Shown here in pieces: positions 34,856-42,321 of a stretch of DNA of 64,000 nt (its first letter is position 1; each line of letters starts with the position of its first letter). A program made the translations under genes and the position numbers. The stretch spans positions 124,001-188,000 of the forward strand of contig NZ_BNBD01000010.1 in NCBI RefSeq assembly GCF_014654785.1. The letters are read 5' to 3'. Source of the stretch: Streptomyces mashuensis (lineage in GTDB: Bacteria; Actinomycetota; Actinomycetes; Streptomycetales; Streptomycetaceae). The notes below the pieces were generated by a model that did not search any database, had not been told where the DNA came from, and was given only the letters and a program-made list of their open reading frames with translations.

Positions 34856-35067
34856 GCCGTCTTCTCACCTGTCGCTCGGAGGGTCCGCCCGGTCTGCCGT
34901 GCTCAGACACGACGGGTAACCCCCCGCCCCCGCGCTGAAACCTCCCCTTTCGTCCCCGGCTCCGCCCCGCCCGCCGGCCGACACGCGCCCTCCGCCTCTT
35001 CCTCCGCCCGGCGGACATCACCGATACTCGGGGCGTTCCGGGCTCTCACGGGCGACTGGAGGCGAAG
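34856..35067. promoter_or_regulatory. Divergent promoter region between ThDP operon and Mrp operon
   Basis: 212-base region without genes serving both divergent operons. It contains a GGGTAA hexamer near 34910 and ends with a strong ribosome site, GGAGG, seven bases before the GTG at 35068. No perfect long inverted repeat was seen. Promoter hexamers cannot be assigned with confidence. Confidence 0.4.
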
Positions 35068-35256
35068 GTGCACGAGGTGCTGCGCGGCACGGCGGCCACG
35101 GCCGCGGAGGTCCTCGCGTGGTGGGCCGGGCTCACCCTGCTGTGGACGGTGTTCATCTCCACCCCCGAACCCCTCGACCTGACCGTGGGCGCCGCCTGCG
35201 CGGTGCCCGCCGCCTGCGCCGCCCATGGCGCCCGCCGGGCAGTGGCCGGCCGGTGA
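35068..35256 (+). CDS. Truncated MrpE-like antiporter subunit
   Basis: 62 residues with two hydrophobic segments (AGLTLLWTVFIS and LDLTVGAACAVPAACAA). These fit the N-terminal part of MrpE/MnhE, which is normally about 160 residues; the cytoplasmic second half is absent. It would be a non-catalytic membrane subunit of the cation/proton antiporter. GTG start after GGAGG; the stop overlaps the next GTG (GTGA). The identification rests on position and the first 45 residues, so it is moderate. Confidence 0.6.
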   Translation: MHEVLRGTAATAAEVLAWWAGLTLLWTVFISTPEPLDLTVGAACAVPAACAAHGARRAVAGR

Positions 35257-35696
35257 ACGGCTGGCTGGTGGCCGCCGCCGTCCTCACCGCCGGCGGCCTC
35301 GGCCCCTGCCTGTGGGCCGGCTCCCGCGGCACGGCCGGGCGGCGCGTGGCCGCCCAGAACATGGCCACCCTCCTCCTCTGCCTGGACTTCCTGCTGCTCG
35401 CCCAGGGCTACGGCCGCCCCTCCTACGTCGACCTGGCGCTGGTGACCTGCGTGCTCGGCCCGGCCGGCACCCTCGTCTTCGTCCGCCTGCTCGCCGAGGA
35501 GCTCCACGACGAACCCGAGGGGGGCCCGCCCGGCGCCCGGCTGCTCACCCCGGTGACCCTCGTCGCCACCCCGGCGACCGTCCTGCCGCTGTGCGTGGCC
35601 ACCGGGCCCGGCCGGGCCATGGCCAAGCTGCTCGTCATCGGCGTGCTGCTGGGCCTCGGCGCCACCGTCACCACCCGGGCGCTGCGCCATGGCTGA
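35253..35696 (+). CDS. MrpF-MrpG-like fused antiporter subunit
   Basis: 147 residues. The first ~85 match MrpF: AAQNMATLLLCLDFLLLAQ and PSYVDLALVTCVLGPAGTLVFVRLL, the usual second and third helices. After a charged linker (EELHDEPEGG) the rest resembles the C-terminal two helices of MrpG: ARLLTPVTLVATPAT, then GRAMAKLLVIGVLLGLGATV in the place of the HAATK segment. This would join two normally separate small subunits. Overlaps the genes on both sides. No catalytic residues are expected in these subunits. Confidence 0.62.
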   Translation: MNGWLVAAAVLTAGGLGPCLWAGSRGTAGRRVAAQNMATLLLCLDFLLLAQGYGRPSYVDLALVTCVLGPAGTLVFVRLLAEELHDEPEGGPPGARLLTPVTLVATPATVLPLCVATGPGRAMAKLLVIGVLLGLGATVTTRALRHG

Positions 35697-35943
35697 CACG
35701 GCCCTCGTCACCCTCACCCTGCTGTTCGTCGCGGCCGCCGCCGGCGCCGCCGTCCTCACCCGCGACCCCGCCCGCCAGGCCGTCGTCCTCTCCCTCCTCG
35801 GCCTCGGCCTCGCCCTGCTCTTCACCGTGCTCCAGGCCCCCGACGTCGGCCTGTCCCAGCTCGGCGTCGGCGCCGCCGTGACCCCGCTGATGATCCTGCT
35901 GACGGTGCGCAAGGTCCGGCGCCGGCGGAAGCGGGACGGATGA
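35689..35943 (+). CDS. MbhD-type antiporter subunit (DUF4040)
   Basis: 84 residues with three hydrophobic segments. RQAVVLSLLGLGLALLFTV followed by LQAPDVGLSQLGVGA is the MbhD/DUF4040 signature, which in fused form makes up part of the C-terminal end of MrpA. Here it is a separate protein as in Mbh/Mbx complexes. The basic end (KVRRRRKRDG) is cytoplasmic. Overlaps the preceding gene by 8 bases and the next by 4. Confidence 0.82.
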   Translation: MADTALVTLTLLFVAAAAGAAVLTRDPARQAVVLSLLGLGLALLFTVLQAPDVGLSQLGVGAAVTPLMILLTVRKVRRRRKRDG

Positions 35944-36683
35944 CCGGCCGGGTGCGCCGCTGGGCGCTGGCCGCCGGGCTGGCCGGCACCGCCGCCCTGA
36001 TGGTGGCCGCCGGCACCGGCCTGCCGCGCTTCGGCGGCGACCAGCACCCCTACGGCGCCCGCGCCGTCGCCGCCTCCCTCCGGCAGCAGACCGCCAACAC
36101 CATCTCGTCCGTCAACTTCGACCAGCGCGCCCTGGACACCCTGGGCGAGGAGAGCATCCTCTTCGGCTCCGTCCTCGGCACCGTCGTCCTGCTCCGGCAG
36201 ACCCGCGACGAGCACCGCGTCCGCCCCCGCCCCGAGCGCGTCCCCGCCGCCCTGCGCCGCTACGGCGCCGGCCTGCTCCCCGTCACCCTCCTCATCGGCC
36301 TCTACATCGTCGCCCACGGCCAGCTCAGCCCCGGCGGGGGCTTCCAGGGCGGCGTGGTCATCGCCACCGCCCTGCACCTCCTCTACGTCGGCGCCGACTA
36401 CCGCGCGCTCGAACGCATCCGCCCCCTCGGCCTGTTCGAGCTCGTCGACGGCAGCGGCGAGGCCGCCTACGTCCTCCTCGGCGGGGCCGGCCTGCTCGCC
36501 GGCTCCGCCTACCTCGCCAACGTCCTGCCGCACGGCACCTTCAACACCATGGCCTCCGGCGGCACCGTCCCCCTGCTCAACGCCGCCGTGGGCCTGGAGG
36601 TCGCCTCCGCCGTCGTCGTGCTGCTCGCCCACTTCCTCGACCAGGCCATCGAGATCACCGACAACCGGAAGGCCCACCGGTGA
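35940..36683 (+). CDS. MbhE/MnhB-type antiporter subunit
   Basis: 247 residues with about six membrane segments. The N-terminal part contains TANTISSVNFDQRALDTLGEE, the MbhE-like region that in Mrp systems is the tail of MrpA; the second part is MnhB: LPVTLLIGLYIVAHGQLSPGGGFQGG is the family signature (the HGQLSPGGGFQGG core is unmistakable). So two conserved modules are in one polypeptide. Overlaps both neighbours by four bases. Confidence 0.88.
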   Translation: MTGRVRRWALAAGLAGTAALMVAAGTGLPRFGGDQHPYGARAVAASLRQQTANTISSVNFDQRALDTLGEESILFGSVLGTVVLLRQTRDEHRVRPRPERVPAALRRYGAGLLPVTLLIGLYIVAHGQLSPGGGFQGGVVIATALHLLYVGADYRALERIRPLGLFELVDGSGEAAYVLLGGAGLLAGSAYLANVLPHGTFNTMASGGTVPLLNAAVGLEVASAVVVLLAHFLDQAIEITDNRKAHR

Positions 36684-37036
36684 CGGGCCCGCTCGCCGCC
36701 CTGCCGTACGCCACCGCCGCCTGGCTCTTCCTCGCCGGCGTCTACGGCATGGCCACCAGCCGCAACCTCGTGCACGCCGTCGGCTGCCTGTCCGTCACCC
36801 AGTCCTCCACCTACGTCCTGCTGCTGGCCGTCGGCTACCGCCGCGGCGCCACCGCCCCCGTCTTCTCCGACGTCCCCACCTCCGTCCCCGTCGTCGACCC
36901 CGTCGTCCAGGCCCTCGCCCTGACCGACATCGTCGTCGGCGCCACGGTCACCGCCCTGCTCCTCGCCCTGGTCGTCCAGGTCGACAAGGGGCACGGCACC
37001 GTCGACCCCGACGAACTCTCCGAACTGAAGGGCTGA
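36680..37036 (+). CDS. mrpC: MrpC/NuoK-like antiporter subunit
   Basis: 118 residues with three membrane segments, related to NuoK. Markers are GVYGMATSRNLVHAVGCLSVTQSSTYVLLLAVG and the DPVVQALALTDIVVGATVTALLLAL segment, typical of MrpC/MnhC (the short ALALTDIVVGAT core is diagnostic). It would sit beside the large antiporter subunit and contribute to the proton path. GTG start in the stop of the previous gene. Confidence 0.88.
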   Translation: MTGPLAALPYATAAWLFLAGVYGMATSRNLVHAVGCLSVTQSSTYVLLLAVGYRRGATAPVFSDVPTSVPVVDPVVQALALTDIVVGATVTALLLALVVQVDKGHGTVDPDELSELKG

Positions 37037-37040
37037 CGGC

Positions 37041-38822
37041 GTGGTACGGCTGCTCCCGCTGATCGTGGCCGTGCCGCTGCTGGGCGCCGCCCTGCTGGTG
37101 GCCCTGGGCCGGCACGTGCGCCGGGCCGTCGCCGAGACCGCGGGCTGCGCCTGCGCCGCCGGCTCGGCCGCGCTCGCCGTGGGCGCCCTCGTCCTCACCC
37201 ACGGCACCGCCGTGACCTGGGCCGGCGACTGGCGGCCGCACCACGGCGCCGGCGTCGGCATCGTGCTGGTCGGCGACCGCGTCGGCCTGGGCCTGGCCGC
37301 GCTGACCTCCCTGCTGGTCGTCGCCGTCCTCGCCTACTCCTGGCGCTACTTCGAGGAGCCGCCGCGCGGCCACGCCGGAGCGTTCCCCGCCCTCGTCCTG
37401 CTCTTCCAGGCCGGCATGTGCGGCTTCGCGCTCACCGGCGACCTCTTCGACGCGTTCGTCTTCTTCGAGCTGATGGGCGCCGTCGGCTACGCCCTCACCG
37501 GCTACCGCGTCGAGGAACCCCGCCCGGTGCAGGGCGCGCTCACCTTCGGCTTCCTCAACTCCCTCGGCGGCTACGCCTCCCTGCTGGGCATCGGCCTGCT
37601 GTACGCGCGCACCGGCGAACTCGGCATGGCCCAGACCGGCCGCCGGCTCGACGCCGCCGGCGGCCCCGACGCCCTGGTCACCGGCGCCTTCGTGCTCCTG
37701 GTCACCGGGCTGCTGGTCAAGGCCGCCGCCGTGCCCTTCCACTTCTGGCTGCCCGACGCGCACACGGTCGCGCCCACGCCGGTGTCCATGCTGCTGTCCG
37801 GCGTCATGGTCGAGCTGGGCGTCTACGGCGTCGCCCGCGTCCACACCACCGTCTTCGCCGGCCCCGGCGGCATCCCCGCCGCCCACTTCCGCCGCACCCT
37901 CCTCGTCCTGGGCGTGGCGAGCGCGCTGACCGGGGCCGTGATGTGCTGGCAGCAACGGCACCTCAAACGGCTGCTCGCCTTCTCCACCGTCGCCCACACC
38001 GGCCTCTTCCTCACCGGCCTCGCCCTGATGAGCGACGGCGCCACGGCCGGGGTCTGCCTGTACGTGCTGGGCCACGCCGGCACCAAGGCGGCGCTGTTCG
38101 CCGTCACCGGCATCCTGCTCGACCGGTACGGCAGCGTCGACGAACACCAGCTGCACGGCAGGGGACGGGGCGCGTGGCGCCTCGGGCTGCTGTTCGCCCT
38201 CGGCGGGCTGGCCCTGGCCGGGCTGCCCCCGTTCGGCACGGCCCTGGGCAAGGCCCTGGTGGAGGAGCAGGCGGACTGGCTGCCGCTGCTGTTCGTGCCC
38301 GTCTCGGCGGTCACCGGCGGCGCGGTGCTGCGGGTGGCGGCAGGCGTCTTCCTCGGCGCCGGTCCCGTACCGGAGGAGCGCCCCGGCCGGCAGGAGACGG
38401 CGGGCGACGAGGAGAAGCCCGAGACCGGCGGCCTCCTGCGGTGGCTGCCCGCACCGATGATCACCGTCGCCGTGCTGCTGCTGGCCGGCGCGCTCGCGGT
38501 GGGCACGATCCCGGGCCTGGCCGAAGGAACGGCCACGGCCGCGGCGGCCTTCGGCGACCACGCCGGCTACCTGGCGGCCGTGCTGGACGCCCACCACAGC
38601 ACCCCGGCGGCCGAGGGGGAGTGGTGGACGGGACCGGGCGTGGCCCTCGGCCTGCTCTCGGCGGCCCTCGCCGTGGCCCTGGCCGTGCCGGCGGTGCGCC
38701 GCCTGCTGCCGTCCGGCGGCTGGACGGGCCCCCTGCGCCGCCTGCACTCCGGCCACGTCGGCGACTACGTCGCCTGGACGGTGGCCGGCATCGGCCTGCT
38801 GTCGGCCCTCACCTGGTGGTGA
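37041..38822 (+). CDS. mrpD: MrpD/NuoL-M-like proton-translocating antiporter subunit
   Basis: 593 residues with about 14 membrane segments, homologous to NuoL/M/N. The key charged residues are visible: a Glu in DAFVFFELMGAVGYAL (helix 5), a Lys in LLVKAAAVPFHFWLPDAHT (helix 7) with APTPVSMLLSG, and a later Lys/His region (GHAGTKAALF). It is the only large antiporter-like subunit in the operon; a second one (the NuoL-like part of MrpA) is absent. GTG start five bases after the previous stop. Ends before a GC hairpin. Confidence 0.92.
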   Translation: MVRLLPLIVAVPLLGAALLVALGRHVRRAVAETAGCACAAGSAALAVGALVLTHGTAVTWAGDWRPHHGAGVGIVLVGDRVGLGLAALTSLLVVAVLAYSWRYFEEPPRGHAGAFPALVLLFQAGMCGFALTGDLFDAFVFFELMGAVGYALTGYRVEEPRPVQGALTFGFLNSLGGYASLLGIGLLYARTGELGMAQTGRRLDAAGGPDALVTGAFVLLVTGLLVKAAAVPFHFWLPDAHTVAPTPVSMLLSGVMVELGVYGVARVHTTVFAGPGGIPAAHFRRTLLVLGVASALTGAVMCWQQRHLKRLLAFSTVAHTGLFLTGLALMSDGATAGVCLYVLGHAGTKAALFAVTGILLDRYGSVDEHQLHGRGRGAWRLGLLFALGGLALAGLPPFGTALGKALVEEQADWLPLLFVPVSAVTGGAVLRVAAGVFLGAGPVPEERPGRQETAGDEEKPETGGLLRWLPAPMITVAVLLLAGALAVGTIPGLAEGTATAAAAFGDHAGYLAAVLDAHHSTPAAEGEWWTGPGVALGLLSAALAVALAVPAVRRLLPSGGWTGPLRRLHSGHVGDYVAWTVAGIGLLSALTWW

Positions 38823-38874
38823 GACCTGGTCACCGGAGCCGCCGGACCTGGTGACGGGACCTGATGACGGGAGA

Positions 38875-38896
38875 CGGCCGGGCCGGGGCCCGGCCG
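38875..38896. terminator. Hairpin between Mrp operon and convergent gene
   Basis: Arms CGGCCGGGCC and GGCCCGGCCG around a 2-base centre (the inner pairs would open to form a loop), about 50 bases after the Mrp stop and just before the convergent stop at 38904. The bases before it contain two imperfect 13-base direct repeats of ACCTGGTGACGGG. Confidence 0.5.
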
Positions 38897-38903
38897 GGTG
38901 GAG

Positions 38904-39305
38904 CTACTTCTTCCGGCGCTTGCGCGGCGCGGGCACGACCGGGGCCTCGGTCTCCCGGGCAGCGGCGAAGAAGGGCGCCATGACCTTCTCGTACTGCTCC
39001 AGGGACTCCTTGCCCAGGTCCACCTCCAGCCACTTGGGCACCTGGACCTCCTTCAGCTCGGTGCGGGGCGAACCATCCTCGTCCACCTCGCCCGTCAGCT
39101 CCTCGATCTCCTCCGTCACTGTGACCGCGAACTTCACCGTGGTCAGACCCTCGGTCACCTCGGGGTCGAGGTCATCGAAGTCGATGCGCTGGACGTAGAT
39201 CGGCGCCGTGATCGTCTGACCGCCGACCTCGATCGTCTTGACGCCCTCCTCCACGCCCGGCTCACCCTTGCGGGATGCGTCCACCTCAATGAACTTGGTG
39301 CCCAT
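38904..39305 (-). CDS. Small hypothetical protein with acidic body and basic tail
   Basis: 133 residues, soluble. The body is beta-rich and acidic (KTIEVGGQTITAPIYVQ; DFDDLDPEVTEGLTTVKFAV; EEIEELTGEVDED) and the end is a basic cluster (PRKRRKK). I recognise no family; a nucleic-acid or protein interaction via the tail is possible (inference). The ATG at 39305 is preceded by GAGGAAGGG. The upstream region (39306-39481) is less GC-rich than its surroundings. Confidence 0.7.
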   Translation of the reverse strand: MGTKFIEVDASRKGEPGVEEGVKTIEVGGQTITAPIYVQRIDFDDLDPEVTEGLTTVKFAVTVTEEIEELTGEVDEDGSPRTELKEVQVPKWLEVDLGKESLEQYEKVMAPFFAAARETEAPVVPAPRKRRKK

Positions 39306-39415
39306 GTACGGCGCCCTTCCTCGTTGTCGAAACCGCTGAATCCTAGTGGCCACGCCAGGACTGACGCCAATTCAGCAACACGGGTAGCCGCAGGTCCCAC
39401 GGCTTTCGGACGGCT

Positions 39416-39442
39416 CGGTGACGGTGTGTCCGGCCGTCACCG
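39416..39442. promoter_or_regulatory. Inverted repeat upstream of L,D-transpeptidase gene
   Basis: CGGTGACGG, 9-base spacer, CCGTCACCG; 39 bases before the ATG at 39482. It could be an operator or a leader hairpin of the L,D-transpeptidase message, or belong to the divergent hypothetical gene. Confidence 0.35.
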
Positions 39443-39481
39443 GAGCGCAACCGGACGGCCCCCTCGTTGGTCATATCGTTC

Positions 39482-40192
39482 ATGACAAGTTCACGGACGA
39501 TCGGGCGCCGCACCGGCGCCGTGCTCGGCGCCGCCGCCCTGGCCGTGCCGCTCACCGTGGCGCTGGGCGCGGGCACCGCGCAGGCGGCCACGGCGGCGTG
39601 CACCGCCGGCACCGGCCCCCAGCAGAAGAACGTCGAACGCTTCCTCGGCAGAACGGCCGACGGCAAGCAGTCGCCCGCCGACTGCCGGGCCATCCGCGAC
39701 TTCCAGCTCACCCACGGCATCACCCCCGCCGCCGGCTACGCCGGCTCGGTGACGTGGGGCGTGATGGAACTGATGACCCGCCAGCGCGAGGCCGGCAGCA
39801 ACCCCAACGCCTCCGGCGCGTGCCCCGTCAACAAGGGCCGCATAGCCTGCGTCGACCTCACCCGGCAGCTGAGCTGGATCCAGGACGGCAAGAGCCTGAA
39901 GCTCGGGCCCGTGCCCATACGCTCGGGCCGCGACGGCTACGAGACCCGCACCGGCCTCAAGAAGATCTACTGGCGCAGCATCGACCACTGGTCGACGCTC
40001 TACAAGGTCCGCATGCCCTACAGCCAGTTCTTCGACGGCGGGCAGGCGTTCCACTCCATCGACGGCAGCGTCTGGTCGCCGCCCGGCTCCCACGGCTGCG
40101 TCAACATGCGCCGCGGCGACGCCAAGGCGTACTGGTCGATGCTGAAGAACGGCGACAACGTCTACGTCTACGGCCGCAAGCCCGGCACCTGA
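39482..40192 (+). CDS. Secreted L,D-transpeptidase with peptidoglycan-binding-like N domain
   Basis: 236 residues. Sec signal peptide (to about AQAAT at 36), a short helical domain with Cys pair (about 40-100; SPADCRAIRDFQ, resembling a peptidoglycan-binding domain), and a YkuD domain (about 120-235). The active-site pattern is complete: H191 (AFHSIDGSVW) and SHGC with H204 and catalytic C206, followed by VNMRRGDAK. L,D-transpeptidases cross-link 3-3 peptides in the wall. The ATG at 39482 is favoured over an upstream TTG. Its last 25 bases overlap the convergent alcohol dehydrogenase. Confidence 0.93.
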   Translation: MTSSRTIGRRTGAVLGAAALAVPLTVALGAGTAQAATAACTAGTGPQQKNVERFLGRTADGKQSPADCRAIRDFQLTHGITPAAGYAGSVTWGVMELMTRQREAGSNPNASGACPVNKGRIACVDLTRQLSWIQDGKSLKLGPVPIRSGRDGYETRTGLKKIYWRSIDHWSTLYKVRMPYSQFFDGGQAFHSIDGSVWSPPGSHGCVNMRRGDAKAYWSMLKNGDNVYVYGRKPGT

Positions 40193-41226
40193 CCGGACCC
40201 CGGGCCGGCCAGCAGCACCGCCACGCCCGTCACCCGCCCGGCGGCCAGGTCCGCCAGGGCGGCGTCCGCCGCCTCGAAGGGGTAGCGCCGCACATGCACC
40301 ACGGGCGGGTGCCGGGCCACCTCCGCCAGGTACGCCCGGCCGTCGGCCCGGGTGTTGGCCGTGACACTGCGCAGCGTCCGCTCCCGGAACAGGTGGCGGT
40401 CGTAGTCCAGCGGCGGGACGTCCGTCAGGTGGATGCCCGCCACCGCCAGCGTGCCGCCCCGGTCCAGCGCCGCCAGGGCCACCGGCACCAGGTCGCCCGC
40501 CGGGGCGAACAGGATCGCCGCGTCCAGCGGCTCCGGCGGGCCCTCCGCGGCGTCCCGCGCCGACGCCGCGCCCAGCTCGAGCGCCAGCCGCCGGGCCGCC
40601 GCCGACCGCGTCAGCACGTGCACCGTCGCGCCCCGCGCCAGCGCCAGCTGCGCCGTGAGGTGCGCGGAGGCCCCGTAGCCGTAGACGCCGAGCCGGCCGC
40701 CCGGCGGCAGCTCCGCGCGCTCCAGCGCCCGGTAGCCGATCAGCCCCGCGCACAGCAGCGGCGCCAGCTCCTCGTCCGGCGGCCCCTCCGGCAGCCGGTA
40801 GGCGTACCGGGCGTCGGCCACCACGTGCCGCGCGTAGCCGCCGTCCACGTCCCAGCCGGTCCAGCGCGCGGCCGGGCACAGGTTCTCGCGCCCGGCCCGG
40901 CAGTACCGGCACGTGCCGCAGGTCCACGCCAGCCACGCGACGCCCGCCCGGTCGCCCGGGGCGAACCCCCGCACCGCCGCGCCCACCGCCAGCACCCGGC
41001 CGACGATCTCGTGGCCCGGCACCCGGCCGGGCGCCCGCGGCGGCAGGTCGCCCTCCGCCAGGTGCAGGTCCGTACGGCACACCCCGCAGGCCCCCACCTC
41101 CAGCAGCAGGCCGTCCGGCCCCGGCGGCCCCACCGCCCGCCGCACCCGGCGCAGCGGCCCCCGCGCGGCCGGCGCGGGACGCTCCACCGCCCACGCCTCG
41201 GTGACCACGGACTGCTCCACCGCCAT
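40168..41226 (-). CDS. Zinc-dependent alcohol dehydrogenase
   Basis: 352 residues of the medium-chain dehydrogenase family. The catalytic zinc site is in CGVCRTDLHL and GHEIVGRV; the structural zinc cluster is TCGTCRYCRAGRENLCP (four Cys). The Rossmann part reads GRLGVYGYGASAHLTAQLA, a variant of GxGxxG. Overall it resembles propanol-preferring alcohol dehydrogenases (YhdH/AdhP type). The ATG follows GGAGG seven bases upstream. Expected reaction: reversible NAD(P)-dependent alcohol/aldehyde conversion; substrate range unknown. Divergent from the universal stress protein gene. Confidence 0.9.
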   Translation of the reverse strand: MAVEQSVVTEAWAVERPAPAARGPLRRVRRAVGPPGPDGLLLEVGACGVCRTDLHLAEGDLPPRAPGRVPGHEIVGRVLAVGAAVRGFAPGDRAGVAWLAWTCGTCRYCRAGRENLCPAARWTGWDVDGGYARHVVADARYAYRLPEGPPDEELAPLLCAGLIGYRALERAELPPGGRLGVYGYGASAHLTAQLALARGATVHVLTRSAAARRLALELGAASARDAAEGPPEPLDAAILFAPAGDLVPVALAALDRGGTLAVAGIHLTDVPPLDYDRHLFRERTLRSVTANTRADGRAYLAEVARHPPVVHVRRYPFEAADAALADLAAGRVTGVAVLLAGPGSGQVPGLRP

Positions 41227-41359
41227 CGCGTCCACCTCCGCCCGTACCCCGGCCGTCCGGGCCCCGCCTCCACCCTGCGCCGCCGGCCGGTGCCCGGCAA
41301 CGCCCGCGCGGGGGCCGACACTGGAAGGGAAGGACCCGCACCGGAGGCGGTGACAGACC

Positions 41360-42238
41360 GTGACCATGGATCCCCCGGCGGCGCCGCTCACCGCCGGACT
41401 CGACGGCTCGCCCGCGAGCCTGGCCGCCGCGCACTGGGCCGCGGCCGAGGCCCGGCGCCGCGGCCTGGGCCTGCGCCTGCTGCACGCCTGGGTCCTCCAC
41501 GTGCCCGCGCCGGCCGGCACACCGCCCGAGAAGGACCGCGACCACTGGGCCCGTCGCATCCTGGACGCCGCCCGCACCGAGGTCCTCGACCGCTTCCCCG
41601 GCCTGGAGGTCACCGGGGACCTGGTGGCGGAGGAACCCGCGGACGCCCTGCTCGCCGCCGCCGGCCGGTCCACGGCCCTGGTCCTCGGCTCCCGCGGCCT
41701 CGACCGGCTGCAGAGCTTCTTCCTCGGCGACACCGGCCTGCACGTCGCCGGCCGGGGCGAGTGCCCCGTGGTGCTCGTACGGAGCGACACCCCGAGCGAC
41801 GATCGCACGGGCGGGGGCTGCGTCGTGGCCGGCATCAGCCTCGACCGCCCCTGCCCCGGACTCCTCGACTTCGCCTTCGCCACGGCCGCCGCACGCGGCG
41901 TGCCGCTGCGCCTCGTGCACGGCAGCCCCCTGCCCGTCCAGGCGTACGCGCCCTGGGGCGTCGACCCCGACATCGCCCGGGAGATCGCCGACGACGCCGA
42001 CCGCGAACTGACCGAGCTGCTGCGCCGCCGGCGGCAGCTCCACCCCGGGGTCGACGTCGCCCACGTCGTCCGCCCGGAGAGCCCGGCCAAGGCCGTGGTG
42101 CACGCCGCCGAGGACGCCGCCCTGGTGGTCGTCGGGCGCCGGCGGCACCGGCCCGCCCTCGTACCACGGCTCGGCGCGGTGGCACAGGCGTGCATCCACC
42201 ACGCGCCCTGCCCCGTGGCCGTCGTGCCCCACGACTGA
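41360..42238 (+). CDS. Universal stress protein with two UspA domains
   Basis: 292 residues, tandem UspA folds (about 8-145 and 150-290). The first has TAGLDGSPASLAAAHWAAAEARRRG, the second SLDRPCPGLLDFAFATAAARG; G-2x-G-9x-G(S/T)-type ATP-binding glycines are visible in VLGSRGLDRLQSFFLGDTGLHVAGRGECPVVLV (core: LGSRG...GDTGLHV) and less well in the second domain. Such proteins act in stress or dormancy responses in actinomycetes. GTG at 41360 with an in-frame ATG at 41366 as alternative. The 133-base upstream region is shared with the alcohol dehydrogenase. Confidence 0.9.
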   Translation: MTMDPPAAPLTAGLDGSPASLAAAHWAAAEARRRGLGLRLLHAWVLHVPAPAGTPPEKDRDHWARRILDAARTEVLDRFPGLEVTGDLVAEEPADALLAAAGRSTALVLGSRGLDRLQSFFLGDTGLHVAGRGECPVVLVRSDTPSDDRTGGGCVVAGISLDRPCPGLLDFAFATAAARGVPLRLVHGSPLPVQAYAPWGVDPDIAREIADDADRELTELLRRRRQLHPGVDVAHVVRPESPAKAVVHAAEDAALVVVGRRRHRPALVPRLGAVAQACIHHAPCPVAVVPHD

Positions 42239-42321
42239 CGCCGGCCGGGGGGTTTGCCCCACCCCCAGGACTCCACCAGAACGGATGGTCACGCTCCGGT
42301 CGGTACCGCGAGGCTGAGGGC

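Noticed and set aside
34900..34925. GGGTAA hexamers near 34910 and near 57260 as possible stress-sigma (SigB-like) -10 elements
   Set aside because: No convincing -35 at the right distance, and short GC-rich hexamers are common by chance.
38825..38870. Imperfect 13-base direct repeats (ACCTGGTGACGGG) after the Mrp operon
   Set aside because: Only two or three imperfect copies; looks like local slippage next to a terminator, with no sign of mobile DNA.
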